A stretch of DNA of 64,000 nucleotides, from positions 27,502,922 to 27,566,921 of the forward strand of contig CM055102.1 in NCBI GenBank assembly GCA_029204225.1, in the 5' to 3' direction. The notes under the pieces are model-generated. The model was not told the DNA's origin. It did not search any database and worked only from the letters and a program-made list of their open reading frames with translations. Below, one piece after another: positions 11,506-23,484 of the stretch (position 1 is its first letter; every line of letters starts with the position of its first letter). Both the position numbers and the translations under genes were made by a program. Source of the stretch: Diphasiastrum complanatum (Eukaryota > Streptophyta > Lycopodiopsida > Lycopodiales > Lycopodiaceae).

Positions 11506-12720
11506 GTGGATGGCATAGAGGAGATGCCTACGACATCAGGCAAAGAGCTACGCGAGTGGAGAGAGAAAAATGACAAGGCATTAGTCTTGCTATCTTCATC
11601 CATCGAAGATAGTCTCACATTTGACCTGGCTACACTCTTCAAGGCAAAGGAGATGTGGGATACACTACTCATGAGATTTCAAACGAAATCACGAAGTCAA
11701 ATTATGATGTTGAAAGATCAGCTGACGAACCTGTAGTGAGACAACAAAGATCTCACTTCTTTTGTGAGAAAGATGAAAAATCTATTCCTATCACTACACA
11801 ATTCTTGAGCAAAAAATGCAGTGTTAGTTGAGAAGCAGCTCAGTTACATGTTGAGAGCCTTACCCAGATCTTTCCAGACAACCAGAACCTTGCTCGCGAA
11901 AGATTCTACAACGACTCTTGAAAAGGCAATTGTCGAAATTCGAGAGGAAGTTGAGACGAGAGAGCACCTTGATCACAAGGATGGTTCTGACCAGGCCCTC
12001 TACGGCAACAAAGAAAATGCAAAGAAACAATTCAAGCATAAGAGGGAGTTAAATCAAAGGCAGGATCATGATTAGCAAGCAGAGGAGACAAGCAAAGGCA
12101 AGTGGAAGAACAAAGGGAGGTCGAAACAACAAGGTGGAGAAAAGAAGACTTGCGTGAGATGCATATGAGATGGGCACACAGTCGGTACATACTGGCTCAA
12201 TCCAAAAATTGAATGTATCCACTGCGACAAGAAAGATCATGCAGCCATGGACTGCCACCTGAACCCAAGAAACAAATCAGCACAAAGCAGACAGGAGAAC
12301 AGTAACAGTTCATCATATGTCGAAGAGTCTGAGAGCTCAAAAATGGGCGAAGAGAGATTGAACAGAAATTGTTTGACTGCCTATATTTGTGTAGATGTGT
12401 GTGCAGCATCAACACTTGACACACAGGAGGTGATCCTAGACTCATGAGCTACCTCACACTTCGTGACATCAAGACGAATTATGTATGATTTCAGAAGTGC
12501 AGATCCATCAAGATTCATTGTACTTGGAGATGGATCCAAACATCAAGTGAACGATATTGGTTCACTCTAGCTCAACACGAATGGTAGAGACAGATGACTC
12601 GAAGACGTTCTGTTCATGCCTACACTGCAGCAGGACTTGCTTTATGTGGCAAAGATAGCTGATGCAAGGATGCGTGTGACATTTTCTAATGAAACATGCA
12701 ATATTATATATGCTAGTACC
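11506..12720 (+). pseudogene. Ty1/copia Gag, protease and start of GAG-pre-integrase (broken)
   Basis: The Gag helical core (UBN2-like) is seen in LFKAKEMWDTLLMRFQ, RSQIMMLKDQLTNL, then after stops LVEKQLSYMLRALPRSFQ. A nucleocapsid knuckle CIHCDKKDHAAMDC (C-X2-C-X4-H-X4-C) lies near 12217-12260, and a degenerate first knuckle CVRC precedes it. The protease motif ILDSGATSH is present, but the active-site Gly codon is TGA at 12445-12447, giving ILDS-stop-ATSHFV. FMPTLQQDLLYVAKIAD is the normal block before integrase, and similarity ends near 12720. Several stops make it non-functional. Confidence 0.85.
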
Positions 12721-12739
12721 ATGATGAGTCGTGAAATTC

Positions 12740-13190
12740 ATGTTGTTCCTTGTAGTATGAAGAACAACTAGCTGATATTTTCACTAAGCCACTTGTTAAA
12801 GAAAAATTTGATAAGTTTAGATCAAAACTTTCTGTACTTAAAGTTTGTTGACTTTAAAGCTAGGTATATGACTGTATAAAAAGTAGACTCTACTTTAGGG
12901 GAGAGAGTTAGAATTAAAGTAGAATCATTGTGTTATTGTACTGTGGGTCCTGTCAGTCGATAAGGATCAGTTGGCCTCGACACAAGGCGAGTCGACGGGA
13001 CACGCGTCCTGTCAACGACAACCTAGGTCATGCATGAGTTGCCTGAGTGAAGAACTGTATGTACAGTGTAATTTCATTTTGAGAAATAGAGTTGCTACAT
13101 GAGCTTGGTGTGGAGAGTGTTTTTCTATCTGCGTTACTATGTAGCATGATCTGTGTTCCTGTTCGAAGCAAATTCTAAATGTTATGTCCT
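12740..13190 (+). mobile_element. Copia RNase H tail, polypurine tract and 3' LTR fragment
   Basis: About 12757-12850 encodes EEQLADIFTKPLVKEKFDKF, the C-terminal RNase H block of copia, ending with TGA. TTTAGGGGAGAGAG (about 12895-12906) is the polypurine tract, and TTAGAATTAAAG begins the LTR (its first bases are changed from TG). The LTR right end is unclear; I place it near 13190. This is fused straight onto the GAG-pre-integrase region, so integrase and RT are missing. Confidence 0.7.
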
Positions 13191-14030
<840 letters not shown>

Positions 14031-14045
14031 CTCTCCCTTAAGCTT
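14031..14045 (-). other. Polypurine tract of copia family B copy
   Basis: The minus strand reads TTAAGGGAGAG just upstream of the LTR start and just after the RNase H stop region, the canonical position. Confidence 0.7.
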
Positions 14046-15300
14046 ATTGCTACGAATCCGAATTGTATTTGAGATTTATCATATCTACTAAAGTAGAATG
14101 TTCATCTCTAGACAATGGCTTTGTCAAAATATCAGCCAACATACTGTCTGTATGACAGTAACTTAGTACAACATCTTTATTCTGAACTTTCTCTCTAAGA
14201 AAATGGAACTGAACTTCTATATGCTTAGTTCTATTATGAGTTTGTGGGTTCAGAGATAGAGCTATGCAGCTCTGATTGTTACACTGGAGTATTGTTGGAC
14301 CGATCTGTGGGAATTGTAGATCCTGTAGTAGCCTTCTGAGCCATATTATCTCCTTACTGCTGATGTAACTGCAACATATTCTAATTCTGTAGAGGACAAC
14401 AAAATGCATTTATGCTTTCTACTATTCCATGAAATGGGTCCTTCTGCAAGGAAACAAATATACATACCAAATGTTCTTTGCCTTGAAGGATGTAACCTTC
14501 TAGTTGATAAATGAATATGTCTTCTTGTATATATCCGTGAAGGAATGCTGTCTGGACGTCCATCTGGTGAATGTCCAGATCCTCTACAGCAGCTATAGCC
14601 AGCAAGGTGCGAATAGATTGATTTTTACCACTGGACTGAAGGTGTCAGTGTAATCTATTCCATAGACTTGTTCGAATCCTTTAACCACTAATCGGGCTTT
14701 TCATTTGGATATTGATCCACATGGCTTAAGCTTTAGCTTGAAGATCCATTTAGAGTCAATAGGTTTTATACCTGTAGGAGGATTGACAAGACTCCAGGTC
14801 TTGTTCTTCATCAAGAAATGGTACTCAACATCCATGGCAGCTTTCCATTCATTTGCATTGGACATTGACAGTGCTTCTGCAACAGTGGCAGGTTCATTGT
14901 GACCGATGAACGCACGAGAGGGACAAAACGATTAAGTTGTTGTCGTTGTCTTGTAGACCTTCGAACTGCAGGTGCTTGAGTGGATGTTTCTCATGGGTAC
15001 ATGACAGAGATAGCTTCAACTTGTGGTTGAACAATTGTGGGTCTGGGCCCATGATGGTGAGTGGAGCTATTGGACAAACTCCTGCATTTGAACATTCGTA
15101 GGTCGATGTCTATCGATGGAGAATGGAGCTGTTGTGACAGACTCATGCATTGGCTGCTTTTGCTTAAAATCATGAAATTTGTCTTCAAGAAAGACAATGG
15201 CGCGGCTGACTGAAATTTGACATGTCTCAATATTATAAATGCGATAAGCCTTGTGACATTGAATAGCCGATAAAGATACAGCCGAAAAATGCAAAAAATA
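14046..15300 (-). pseudogene. Ty1/copia family B pol remnant with internal deletion
   Basis: Read on the minus strand: the integrase C-terminus (CHKAYRIYNIETCQISVSR, VFLEDKFHDFKQKQPM) near 15100-15260; a Pro-rich linker; RT N-terminus (NEWKAAMDVEYHFLMKNKTW, then SKWIFKLKLKPCGS, then IHQMDVQTAFLHGYIQEDIF) about 14480-14860. It then jumps near 14456 straight into RNase H (PISWNSRK, SSTELEYVAVTS, LQCNNQSCIALSLNPQTHN, ADILTKPL). The palm with YVDD is deleted. In RNase H the usual CDNQS Asp is Asn (CNNQS). It is the same family as the plus-strand element at 59-62.8 kb, whose linker (PAVRRSARQRQQPD) is matched here. Confidence 0.9.
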
Positions 15301-16320
15301 CAACACTACATTTTTACATGCAATTTCTGACAGCCAAAAAATCCCACACCCGACACTGTTGTCTTTGTCACCTTCGAACCATCCTGAGCAACTAAGTGTT
15401 TTGCGACACTTGTGTTAACTCAATTTTTAGGCCATTTCAGACACTTCTAGAAATGCGACACTGCTTCGCATAAAATGTGAAAAAATGTGACACTGCAGTT
15501 TTACATGGAATTCCACACAGGCGAAAAATGTGACACTGCAGTTTTACACGGAATTCCACACAGGCGAAAAATGCGACACTGCAGTTTTACATGGATTTCC
15601 ACACAAGCGACAAATGCCACACTTTGTAGAAATACACAGGATTCCAAGTACAGATTGTCTACGTCTTCACGCTCCAATAATAACTGTTCTACTTAGTCAG
15701 TTAATCAACTATTAAGCGATCTTGTAAATGCAAAGATAGAATAATGCAAGATCTTCCAGTTGCTATATATATGTTAATGAGCAATTGAAGAGCAGATGCA
15801 TGTGGATATTCCATCAAAGACTAAACAAACAGAACGAGTCTTCTAGTAGTTGACTCCTCAAAGTTAGTGATTATATATAGAGAGAGAGATATTCAGAACT
15901 TTAGCAATTGATTTGTGTCTATAAGTAGGATCATGCGCCTATCAACGCAATTGTATTGTGGTTGATTGTTGTTTTACAAAATTATTATGCGAATTTGCTA
16001 TTGTTCTACATCTTTGCATTCTTGTTGAATGAAACTAACTCTCACTCCTCTTACGCAAACATCATTATAAAGAGAATTGTATGACTGTCTCTGACACCTA
16101 AGTTATTTCTACATTCTTTTCATATCAGGTTATCAACATTAGAGGATTGCATAGTTGTCTCAGACGCTTAATCATTTCTGCAATCTCTCTTTCATGGCAG
16201 TCTAAGACTCTTACACTGATAATCTTATTCAACACAACAGAACAACTTGCAATCTCTGTTCTCTAAGTAATCCACGATCCTATTAACACAATTATCACTG
16301 TTTTTCATAATTGTCTTCAT
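15301..16320 (+). repeat. Copia family B LTR (plus orientation), 5' truncated
   Basis: Aligns over about 1 kb with the LTR at 59009-60158: CCGACACTGTTGTCTTTG, GAGCAACTAAGTGTTTTGC, TCTACGTCTTCACGCTCCAA, CTTCCAGTTGCTATATAT (a TATA-like element near 15764) and AATCCACGATCCTATT are all shared. It abuts the minus-strand integrase fragment at about 15300, lacks the LTR start, and is followed at about 16325 by a degenerate PBS, TGGTATTTGTTAGAGC. Confidence 0.8.
15486..15613 (+). repeat. 43-bp tandem repeat, three units, inside the LTR
   Basis: Units begin at 15486, 15529 and 15572, each with GTGACACTGCAGTTTTACA (or GCGACACTGC...) and CCACACAGGCGAAAAA. The short ORFs across it are artefacts of the repeat. 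The 59-kb LTR carries a related array with a 53-54 bp period. Confidence 0.95.
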
Positions 16321-18239
16321 TATGTTGGTATTTGTTAGAGCTGATAATCTCCATACAACAAAACCAACAACTTTCTCTTACACAAAAAAATCATCACTTA
16401 CACAAACAAATCTTATACGGCAAAAGCAAAAACAATCCACAATTTGCAAAAAAAAAAAGTGAGGAAGAATGGACTGGATCACGCAAAAATGCCGAAAACC
16501 AACGTAAGTCAAAATTCGACGTGCCAAAATATGTCGGATTCCAATGTCTACTTTTTTGTACAAAAGTCTTTTAAAAATTGGCAAGTGCTGGATTGTTGAC
16601 ATGGCGACCACAATCCAAAGTGCGTCAGACTGCGATGTCCATTTTAGATGACAAATATTTTTTTTTCCAGAGAAATGCCACATCATTTCCACGTCCATGT
16701 GTCGGATTGCGCGACTATTTCAAAAATTAATTGTCGCCACAGTTTGTTGACCACTGGACATTGAAATTGGAAATTTTTGCATAGGTGACAGATTGCGGCA
16801 CGTCGATATTTGAAGGATTATAAAATTTCCAAAAATTAGTCGAACGCCCACGTCTCGAACACCCACGTCGCACTGTCCGCGATGTGTTATTGTCATCAAC
16901 ACTCTTGGAAGTGTCATCCCTCTCACTCCATGTTAATTCCAAGTCCAAAAAATGCAAGAGACGGTGGCCACAAGTTGAGTGTCATAGGCAGCTCCACAGA
17001 ACAACTTGTTTTCACAAGGTGGTGTCCTTTGTTCCTCTACATCAATGCCGACTTGGTCTTCGGAAGCAGAAACAACATCGGTAGGCAGACCGTCCTCATA
17101 TGACCAAGTCTTCTCACTTTTACATAGAGTAGGCCAGGCCTACAATCTTCTCCTCAATCACATCACTACTCACCTCCCTCATTGCACGAAGTTAGTTCCT
17201 CTAGTGCAGTATGTAGCTTAGATGGCCAATTTGCTAGTAGATATGCTCTTTCTGAAGCATCAAGTAATCTAATGGTCTATTCTTTTTAGCTTGATTCTAT
17301 TATTTTCAATAACTATCTTTCTTTCCTCGTTAATATATCTATTGGTGCTTACTTCATGAGTAAGCCGCCGTATGTGGATGGTGCTAAAAATTTCGAGGAT
17401 TTCCAATGGGTAGATCAATGCGAGGGTCTTGGGTTCCGAAGCCATGGGCCAAGGTCTTTTCCTATTCACTCTAAGTAGTACTTAAGAGGTTAATGCAATC
17501 TTTGCAAACATGACATACTTTTTTTGTGGTAATCCAATCGCATGGTAGGCAAATAGCTTATCTATCAAGGACAACTCTTAGATGGAGGTATTGGTTTGGG
17601 TGGAGCTCCTTAATTTTCCTCCTAAGTGTTGGATTAATCTAAATAATCTTCATCCATTCATTTATCAAGTTCTGTAGTTTTACTCATGTTTTTACACAGT
17701 TTGTAGAAATACACAAGAATGGCAAACAACCAGGTTTGACAACGACAAAGAGTATCAAAGGTGGTCGAACTATCGAATGTTAACAAAACTTGTTTTCACT
17801 TATTTTGAAGCTGACTTGCCCTAACAATTTTTGCAAGTAGTTTCCGGAAAGCCTGACTGGATAGTGCAATGTGGCTAAGCTCCAATTGCCATCTACGACC
17901 AAACAATTGCTTCAACTATCATTTGGATAAGCCTAAGCGACATTCATAACTAGTATAAATAGTTGATCACTTTTTATGTTAACATTAGCTCTTTTGCATA
18001 TTGATCATGGAGATTATTATTGCACATTGATAGAAACACTTACTTCTTATTAGCGGAAGTGTCGGACATAGTCAATCAGTGTGAACCTCAAGGGAGGGTT
18101 GCCTACAATCTAGGTGTAAAATAGCCTAGAAGCTATGTGGCAAGGTAGGTGGAGGTAGGTGCACGAGGTTTAGACTTGGCCTCTTATTAACATATGGATT
18201 TTCATTGTCACAACTTGGGAATTCACCCAAGTGCAAACT
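16321..18239. other. No gene recognised; LTR-like debris
   Basis: After the degenerate PBS there is no copia gag. 16480-16900 has scattered GCGAC- and GTCGGATTCCA-like words of unknown origin. 17700-17725 (GTTTGTAGAAATACACAAG) resembles part of the family B LTR. A TATAAATAG motif occurs near 17953. The ORFs are short and show no domain. Confidence 0.4.
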
Positions 18240-19010
18240 TACTAGGGAAAAAGCCAAAGTATATGCCCATCTCTTGCATCACTAATTGAACACATCAAAT
18301 ACATATAGCTATATCATCTTGTGCCAATCGTGAGACTTTAATCCGAAAAATTTGCCATCTGCAGTAAATGCCCCTCTTATAGACCCTACATATCTAGTGG
18401 GAAATTGCATATGTCGAATAATTGTCTTTATATGCGTACTCTCTTCCTTCGACAAAATCCATGGTACACGAGTTGATCTTGACCTTGACTCTTATCCCAT
18501 CTTTAGTCCACAAGTGTCGCATTTGAACAAAATCTTTTAGTTCTTTAAGGACTCATGCATACAAACCTTCTGACTAATTGAAGTGTCTCCATAATGACTC
18601 TCCCACTTTTTGAAAATGTGTATTGGATCCAATAAATGAGCTATTTTTAATGGCGTCCAATATGGGAGTGTATAAAATATGGATAACCTTTTCATACCCT
18701 CTATCGAAGTGGAATTCTCCATTGCATTGTTCCGTTCTCAAGCTAATCTTTACTCGTTAATCTTTTCGGTGGAGGGCGTGCCTCCACTTTGTCTCCCAGT
18801 CGACAAAAATGAGTTATACAAAAACTATGGTCGAATCGAAGATATTTACAATGATAAGAATATATGACTTTCCTTAGATGTTTTGCATATAGTGCAAGGA
18901 GATTACTTTCACATATATTACAAGCATGATATTCGGAAGTACAAAACTTGCTACAATCACCCAATCCAAGATAATCGTGCATCATCCACATCAATTACCT
19001 TTTAATTCAA
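18240..19010 (-). pseudogene. CACTA/En-Spm transposase (TNP2-like) fragment
   Basis: Minus-strand reading gives TNP2 blocks in order: WMMHDYLGLGDCSKFCTSEY, ACNICESNLLALYAKHLRKV and YLRFDHSF (about 18870-18990), the DYPGxG...CPVC...HRRFL region; then LPYWTPLKIAHLLDPIHIFK (about 18610-18690), the LPYWxxLxxxHxLDxMH block; then FPTRYVGSIRGAFTADGKFFG and KSHDWHKMI (about 18320-18420). The enzyme would cut CACTA element ends. Frameshifts and stops separate the blocks, and the N-terminal part and element termini are not seen. The LLDPIH form differs from the NLDVMH of most flowering-plant copies. Confidence 0.8.
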
Positions 19011-19119
19011 ATTCTCGGGATCCGGTAAGTTTGTGAAATGCCGTACACATGAACCACTTTCCAAAGAATTTGCAACTCCTCGACAATAGGTTCTAGATAC
19101 ACATCATTATATCACTTAT

Positions 19120-19302
19120 TTACAAAATAGAGCTCATTACATTTTGTATAGTAGATGACAATGGATGATTATAGTCATAGCTAATGAATAATTCATCTCC
19201 AGCTTGCAATGATTTAGAAGCACAAACCATCACATAAGTACCTTTAACGAATCTACTAAAACAATCTTCCATGCTGTTATGGCCATATTCAATTAAGGAC
19301 AT
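19120..19302 (-). pseudogene. SET-domain-like C-terminal scrap
   Basis: A 60-codon minus-strand frame contains GTYVMVCASKSLQAGDELFI followed by SYDYNHPL. It resembles the end of a SET lysine methyltransferase domain (an alternating strand, then GEELFISYDY). The upstream NHSC-type cofactor loop is not present and no exon continuation was found, so this may be a captured or abandoned exon, or chance similarity. Confidence 0.4.
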
Positions 19303-19348
19303 GGAATAGTCCTAATATGGTAGACCGGCCCTCTGGTATTCAAGATTT

Positions 19349-20170
19349 GTTGGTCACACCGTGATTTTGTCGTGGGAAGTGAGATTGTTTCGATTTCATC
19401 TTCGTCTTCTTATTCGCAAACGATTTTGTGTCTTTGAATTTTCTTTTTGTGCGGAAGCTATTTACAGAATCACAAACACGCGACTACACATCACAGAACA
19501 TATTCTATTTTAGCAATAAAGACAAATAACAGAACAAGACAGGGAGATGCATGAAAATAGAGCGACTATATCATCAATTTAGTTTTTAGAGCGAGATCGT
19601 CAGTGGCTCGCTCGTTGGCGGAGTGACACTCTACTCTTTCGTTGTGTTCTGCTCGTTGGCAGACTTTCATGCACAGCTCTATTGTTTCTCGTAAATTTCT
19701 TTCTGCTCTACTCGTTGCATCTCTCTCTGTCTCTTACAGATCTATTCAGATTACTTGTTATGATCCAGAAAGGATACTTTATACCTCCACAACATGGAGT
19801 TTACAAGATGGCTAAATGTAGAATCACAAGACTAGTTATCACTAATCAACTAGTTAGTTAGTCTCCGTCGTTGCCACTCGTTTCAGCTGGGCGTGAAGTC
19901 TACGACTCCAAGCTCGTTGAGCTGCCAGCTGGCAGCGCGAAAGATTCCTCTTCGTTTGTTTCGTAATCCTCTATTGGCTTTCATTTTTTTTGTTTCTTTC
20001 GTAGTGTTTTTGCGTCCCTTTGCGGTTTGCGGTCCTAGACGTGTGTTTACGATTCATGAATCGTTCGTGCTTCGAGTTAAAGATACGTTGATTGTCGCGA
20101 ATCGTTCTCGGTTGACCTTTGTTTTTTGTTCGTGCTGCAACAAAGTTGCAGGAGTTGACCATTTATGACA
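19349..20170 (-). repeat. Copia family A 3' LTR, apparently complete
   Basis: On the plus strand it begins TGTTGGTCACACC and ends ATTTATGACA (TGT..ACA termini, 822 bp). The part from about 19505 aligns with 62811-63353, for example GCTCGCTCGTTGGCGG and GTTCTGCTCGTTGGCAGAC. The right edge is fixed by the polypurine tract AGAGGGAG (minus) and the RNase H end at 20171. The left edge is inferred from the TGTTGG terminus. Confidence 0.7.
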
Positions 20171-20462
20171 CTCCCTCTTGAACCTTGCAGCTTTGTACGT
20201 TTAATCCAATTGTCTTTCTTTGCTTAGCAAAGAGTGCCTTGTCAAGCGATTTCGTGAGCAGATCTGCAATCATATTTTCTGATCTATATACTGGACCTGG
20301 AGCTCTCCTTTCGAGATCAAATCTTGAATGTGATGGTACTTCAGAGGTATGTGCTTTGTCTTTGAATGAAAGACAGGATCCTGGGACGGATAGATGGCAC
20401 TCTGAGACATTTTCGGGATTTTCTCTCATTTCGCTTTTTTTGCAAAATGTCAGATGCCTCAA
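20171..20462 (-). pseudogene. Ty1/copia family A RNase H C-terminus
   Basis: Minus-strand codons give MIADLLTKSLDKALFAKQRK and TIGLNVQSCKVQEGVS, with the stop formed by the first bases of the LTR (TGTCATAA). The preceding part is in another frame (SVPGSCLSFKDKAHTSEVPS, a frameshifted DSQSAIYLSQDLVFHSKTKH). It breaks off at about 20462. It is nearly identical to the end of the 63.4-64.0 kb copy. Confidence 0.85.
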
Positions 20463-20463
20463 A

Positions 20464-21080
20464 TGTTAAGGAAATGATGTTGGCGAAGAACTTCACATTT
20501 TTCACTTGACAATTTACGTTCATTTCTGCAAAGTGACAGTTTACGTTCAAATCTGCAGACAAACTGTTTACGACCAAAGCCACCGACTTGCATTAATTCA
20601 TCAAGCAAGTAATTTCTGAGAAGTCCTAATTGGATGGATGCTAGCACATCACAACCAACTGGATGAGCATTTGATGATCTAATTGCTTAGTATAAATAGT
20701 TGTTCATATTCCTACATCTTAAGTATTGAAGCATGAAGATCAATCATCAAGTATTGAATAGTTAGTGTTCTCTCTCTCAAGCTTGCGAGCTTGGACACTC
20801 CTAAACATTCTAGCTCACCTCTTTAGTGTCGATTAGAGATTGCTATTGCGCTTACTGCTTATCATCATTGCATTTAATTCAGATTATTTTAGCTGCTCAG
20901 AGATAGCTTAGAGTACGCAGCTTTGATCCGCAACTTCTTGTACTCATCTACATCTGTTTCGGTTTCATACTGAATCAATACTATCTTCTTATTGAGTTCA
21001 TGTTTGTCTCAGAATGTATGTGTTTCTATAGTTCTTCACGATTGATTATTTGTCTAATAATTCAATGCTTTAATATTTGG
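20464..21080 (+). repeat. LTR-like region with TATA box
   Basis: It starts TGTTAAGGAAATGATG directly at the break of the family A copy, has TATAAATA at 20691-20698 and a CT-rich stretch after it, as in plant LTR promoters. I find neither the partner LTR nor a PBS, so the call rests on composition only. Confidence 0.35.
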
Positions 21081-21082
21081 CT

Positions 21083-21693
21083 ACGTAATCACTGATGCTA
21101 AAATAGAGAGGCTGTGCTCCCATATCAAACAACTAATTGACTCCTTATCTGTCGAGGACCAGCTCTCCACCACATACTCCAACACTTTTTGCACTTTCCA
21201 GGGCCAACTACTTGCTTCATAGAGAGAATGTTTGGCTCTCAAACAAGAACTGGATAAGCTCAAATATAAACATGAGGAGAAAGCTATTTGAACTTGTTTG
21301 GCCTCTGAACTCGAATTGAGCAAAAGTAGTGCTGTTGCTTTGAAAGGCCAGGTTGCATCATTGAATTCCCTTCCTTAATCGGTTGAGACTCTCAACGATG
21401 CATAGGACACCCAAATGGATATCGCTTCACCCTCTAGCACCTCACACCAATTTAAGAGAGCAGAGCACTATAAGGCCCAACATGCTAAACTCTAATTTAA
21501 TGTTGTGGCCTTAAAGGACAACTATGAGTTGGCTCTCAAGCAGAATGAGTTGGAAATTACTAATCTTTGTGCCAAGTACACGACATCAACTGCGGTGGGT
21601 TCAACTCTCGAACAAATGATTGTTTCCAATGATCAAGCCATGACCCAATTAAGCATATCCCCTAGCAATAGTCTTACTCTAGAGTCGGAGTGA
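21083..21693 (+). pseudogene. Coiled-coil protein remnant, family unknown
   Basis: One frame reads almost through 600 bp with a few stops. It is helical and rich in Leu, Lys, Glu and Gln: AKIERLCSHIKQLIDSLS, RECLALKQELDKLKYKHEE, LASELELSKSSAVALKGQV, NYELALKQNELEITNLCAKY, ending LTLESE-stop at 21691-21693. The pattern suggests a coiled coil with heptad spacing. No catalytic motif is visible. It could be an old gag-like or host gene. Stops near 21211, 21290 and 21377 make it a pseudogene. Confidence 0.45.
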
Positions 21694-22369
21694 CATTTTG
21701 TGTTGATTTTGCATCAGCTTGGCATAACACTATCCAGTCACTCTGACTTGAGTGTCATGACCTTTTCCAACTCCAACATATTGGCTTACCAACTTTTAGA
21801 TGAAACTTATAAAAATGTCTTTAATCTTGTTGTTGTTTCTAAAAAGTTTTTTTTTTCAAAAAATTTCTTATTTTTGTGAAGTTTTAACTTGCCCGCCTAT
21901 TCGTATACTTTCAGACTTATGTTTTTTACTTCCTTATAATTTTGATCGCCATTCCACTCTCGAGTTTCTTTCTACCACATACACTCCACTTCCCCTTCAC
22001 TTTGTAGAAACTTCTGCGACTCCCTCCTCCAACGCACAGTCCACCCACAATCCTTTTATGGGAGTACCCGATGCCCTTGGATGGCCCGGAAGCGGCCACT
22101 CCCACCCAAGCGACACACATCAAACATTTGGAGCCCTGATCACCTTCCTACTCCTTCGGCTCCAAGATGCCTATTAACAACTCCTCAAGCATCAATCTGA
22201 ACCCATGCAGTCAACTGTGGCTAATGCTTCTATCTAGCACACAATATCAGTTTGAGAATCGTAATGACCTCCCTTGACTGGTCTCGGCGATCACTACTAT
22301 GATCTATGGTGGAGGAATCATCATTAGCCTTGGGAGTAATAGGTTTCACCGCCCAAGTGGTTGGATCTA
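21694..22369. other. No gene recognised
   Basis: A 125-codon plus-strand ORF (21800-22177) starts in a T-rich tract and has no recognised domain or conservation signal. The left end of the minus-strand gypsy element should lie near here, but no LTR start or polypurine tract is clear. Confidence 0.4.
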
Positions 22370-22990
22370 CCTTTACTGTTTGCTCTCTATTCTCGAAGGT
22401 GAGTTTTCCAGTCCCCTAGTTGTGAACCACTTGCATGACTCTCAACCAAGGTCTTCCGAGTAAGACCTGATAGGCATAAGGAGACTCTGGAATTTCCATC
22501 ACCACAAAGGTGATTACAAATTGCACTCCCACTATCTTTACTGGAATGTCTTCGACTATACCTTTTGGTTTCACACAAGGTTGATCAACTAGTTTGATAA
22601 CAAATCTTGATGGTTTCAGTCCCTGTAAATCCCATTTTTGATATAAGGTAGTGGAGTCAAGTTGATTCCTAATCCCCCATCTATCACAACGGCTTCGTCC
22701 TCGTATCTCTTGTGTTTGATTGGTAGGGTGATGTTGTGTTGGTCACCATCCCACACTACTCCAATATTGAGGGCGTTGTTGGTTCCTTTGTAGCCCACAC
22801 AATACAAGGGCTCTTTTGTTGTTGGTTTAGGTTCTGAATTAATCCATTCTGCCACAATGCTCTTTGCGTGTGGTGCAATCTGCAGGAACTCTTCGAGGGA
22901 TAAGTTCATTCTACTAGTCAATAGACTTGTGAGCAATTTTGTTTGTGGAACTTCAGGCTCTCCCATATGGAATGGTAATTCTTGATGGTG
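22370..22990 (-). pseudogene. Gypsy aspartic protease fragment (second element)
   Basis: The minus strand gives EDEAVVIDGGLGINLTPLPY (about 22640-22700), DGGLG sitting at the active-site loop, then in other frames VKPKGIVEDIPVKIVGVQF and YAYQVLLGRPWLRVMQVV (about 22440-22580). A stop (IYRD-stop) follows the active-site strand. The arrangement matches the protease at 6.95-7.39 kb. Upstream 22700-22990 encodes a less conserved stretch (FLQIAPHAKSIVAEWINSEP). Confidence 0.75.
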
Positions 22991-23484
22991 CAAGCAGTCA
23001 TTAAGATTTGTTCTTAATGGTGAGCCGACGGTTGGTGCTGAAACTTATGAGGCTTGAGGTTTTGCTGGTTTTTCCTTGGCTTGTGCAGCTTCCTCTACCT
23101 GGACCACCTGTATCCAATGGTGTGTTCTTTGACATTGTTGTCCTTCTTTCCTGACGTTAGGATATGGTCCTGTGGCTAAAGGTGGATCACACCGAAACAT
23201 GGAAAATTGGAGATTTATGTGGCATTTGCCTTGGAGCTGTTGCTATCTGTAGTGTGATCGGATTCAATGGTGCACTCGCTCCGGGTCTCAATGGGCAATT
23301 CTTGTAGCAGAGCCCGTATCCACACTCTCAGCAGAACTACTGAGGTTGGGTAGCATATGTCGCAAAATATTTGTTGATAGCCAGATCAATGTGTAGCTCA
23401 TCCGGTCCATACCATTGTTGTTGCTCAGGTTGGCATGGTACATTGTGCTCTGCTGCTGTTAGGTTTACTTGGGTCACTTGATTG
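22991..23484 (-). pseudogene. Gag-protease linker, decayed
   Basis: This lies between the protease and the zinc-knuckle part of the same gypsy element. Pro/Gln-rich pieces are scattered among all minus-strand frames, and no domain is recognised. Confidence 0.35.

Noticed and set aside
15487-15715. Repeat-protein-like ORFs (FHTGEKCDTAVLHG)
   Set aside because: They translate a 43-bp tandem array inside an LTR. The period is not a multiple of three, so each unit changes frame.
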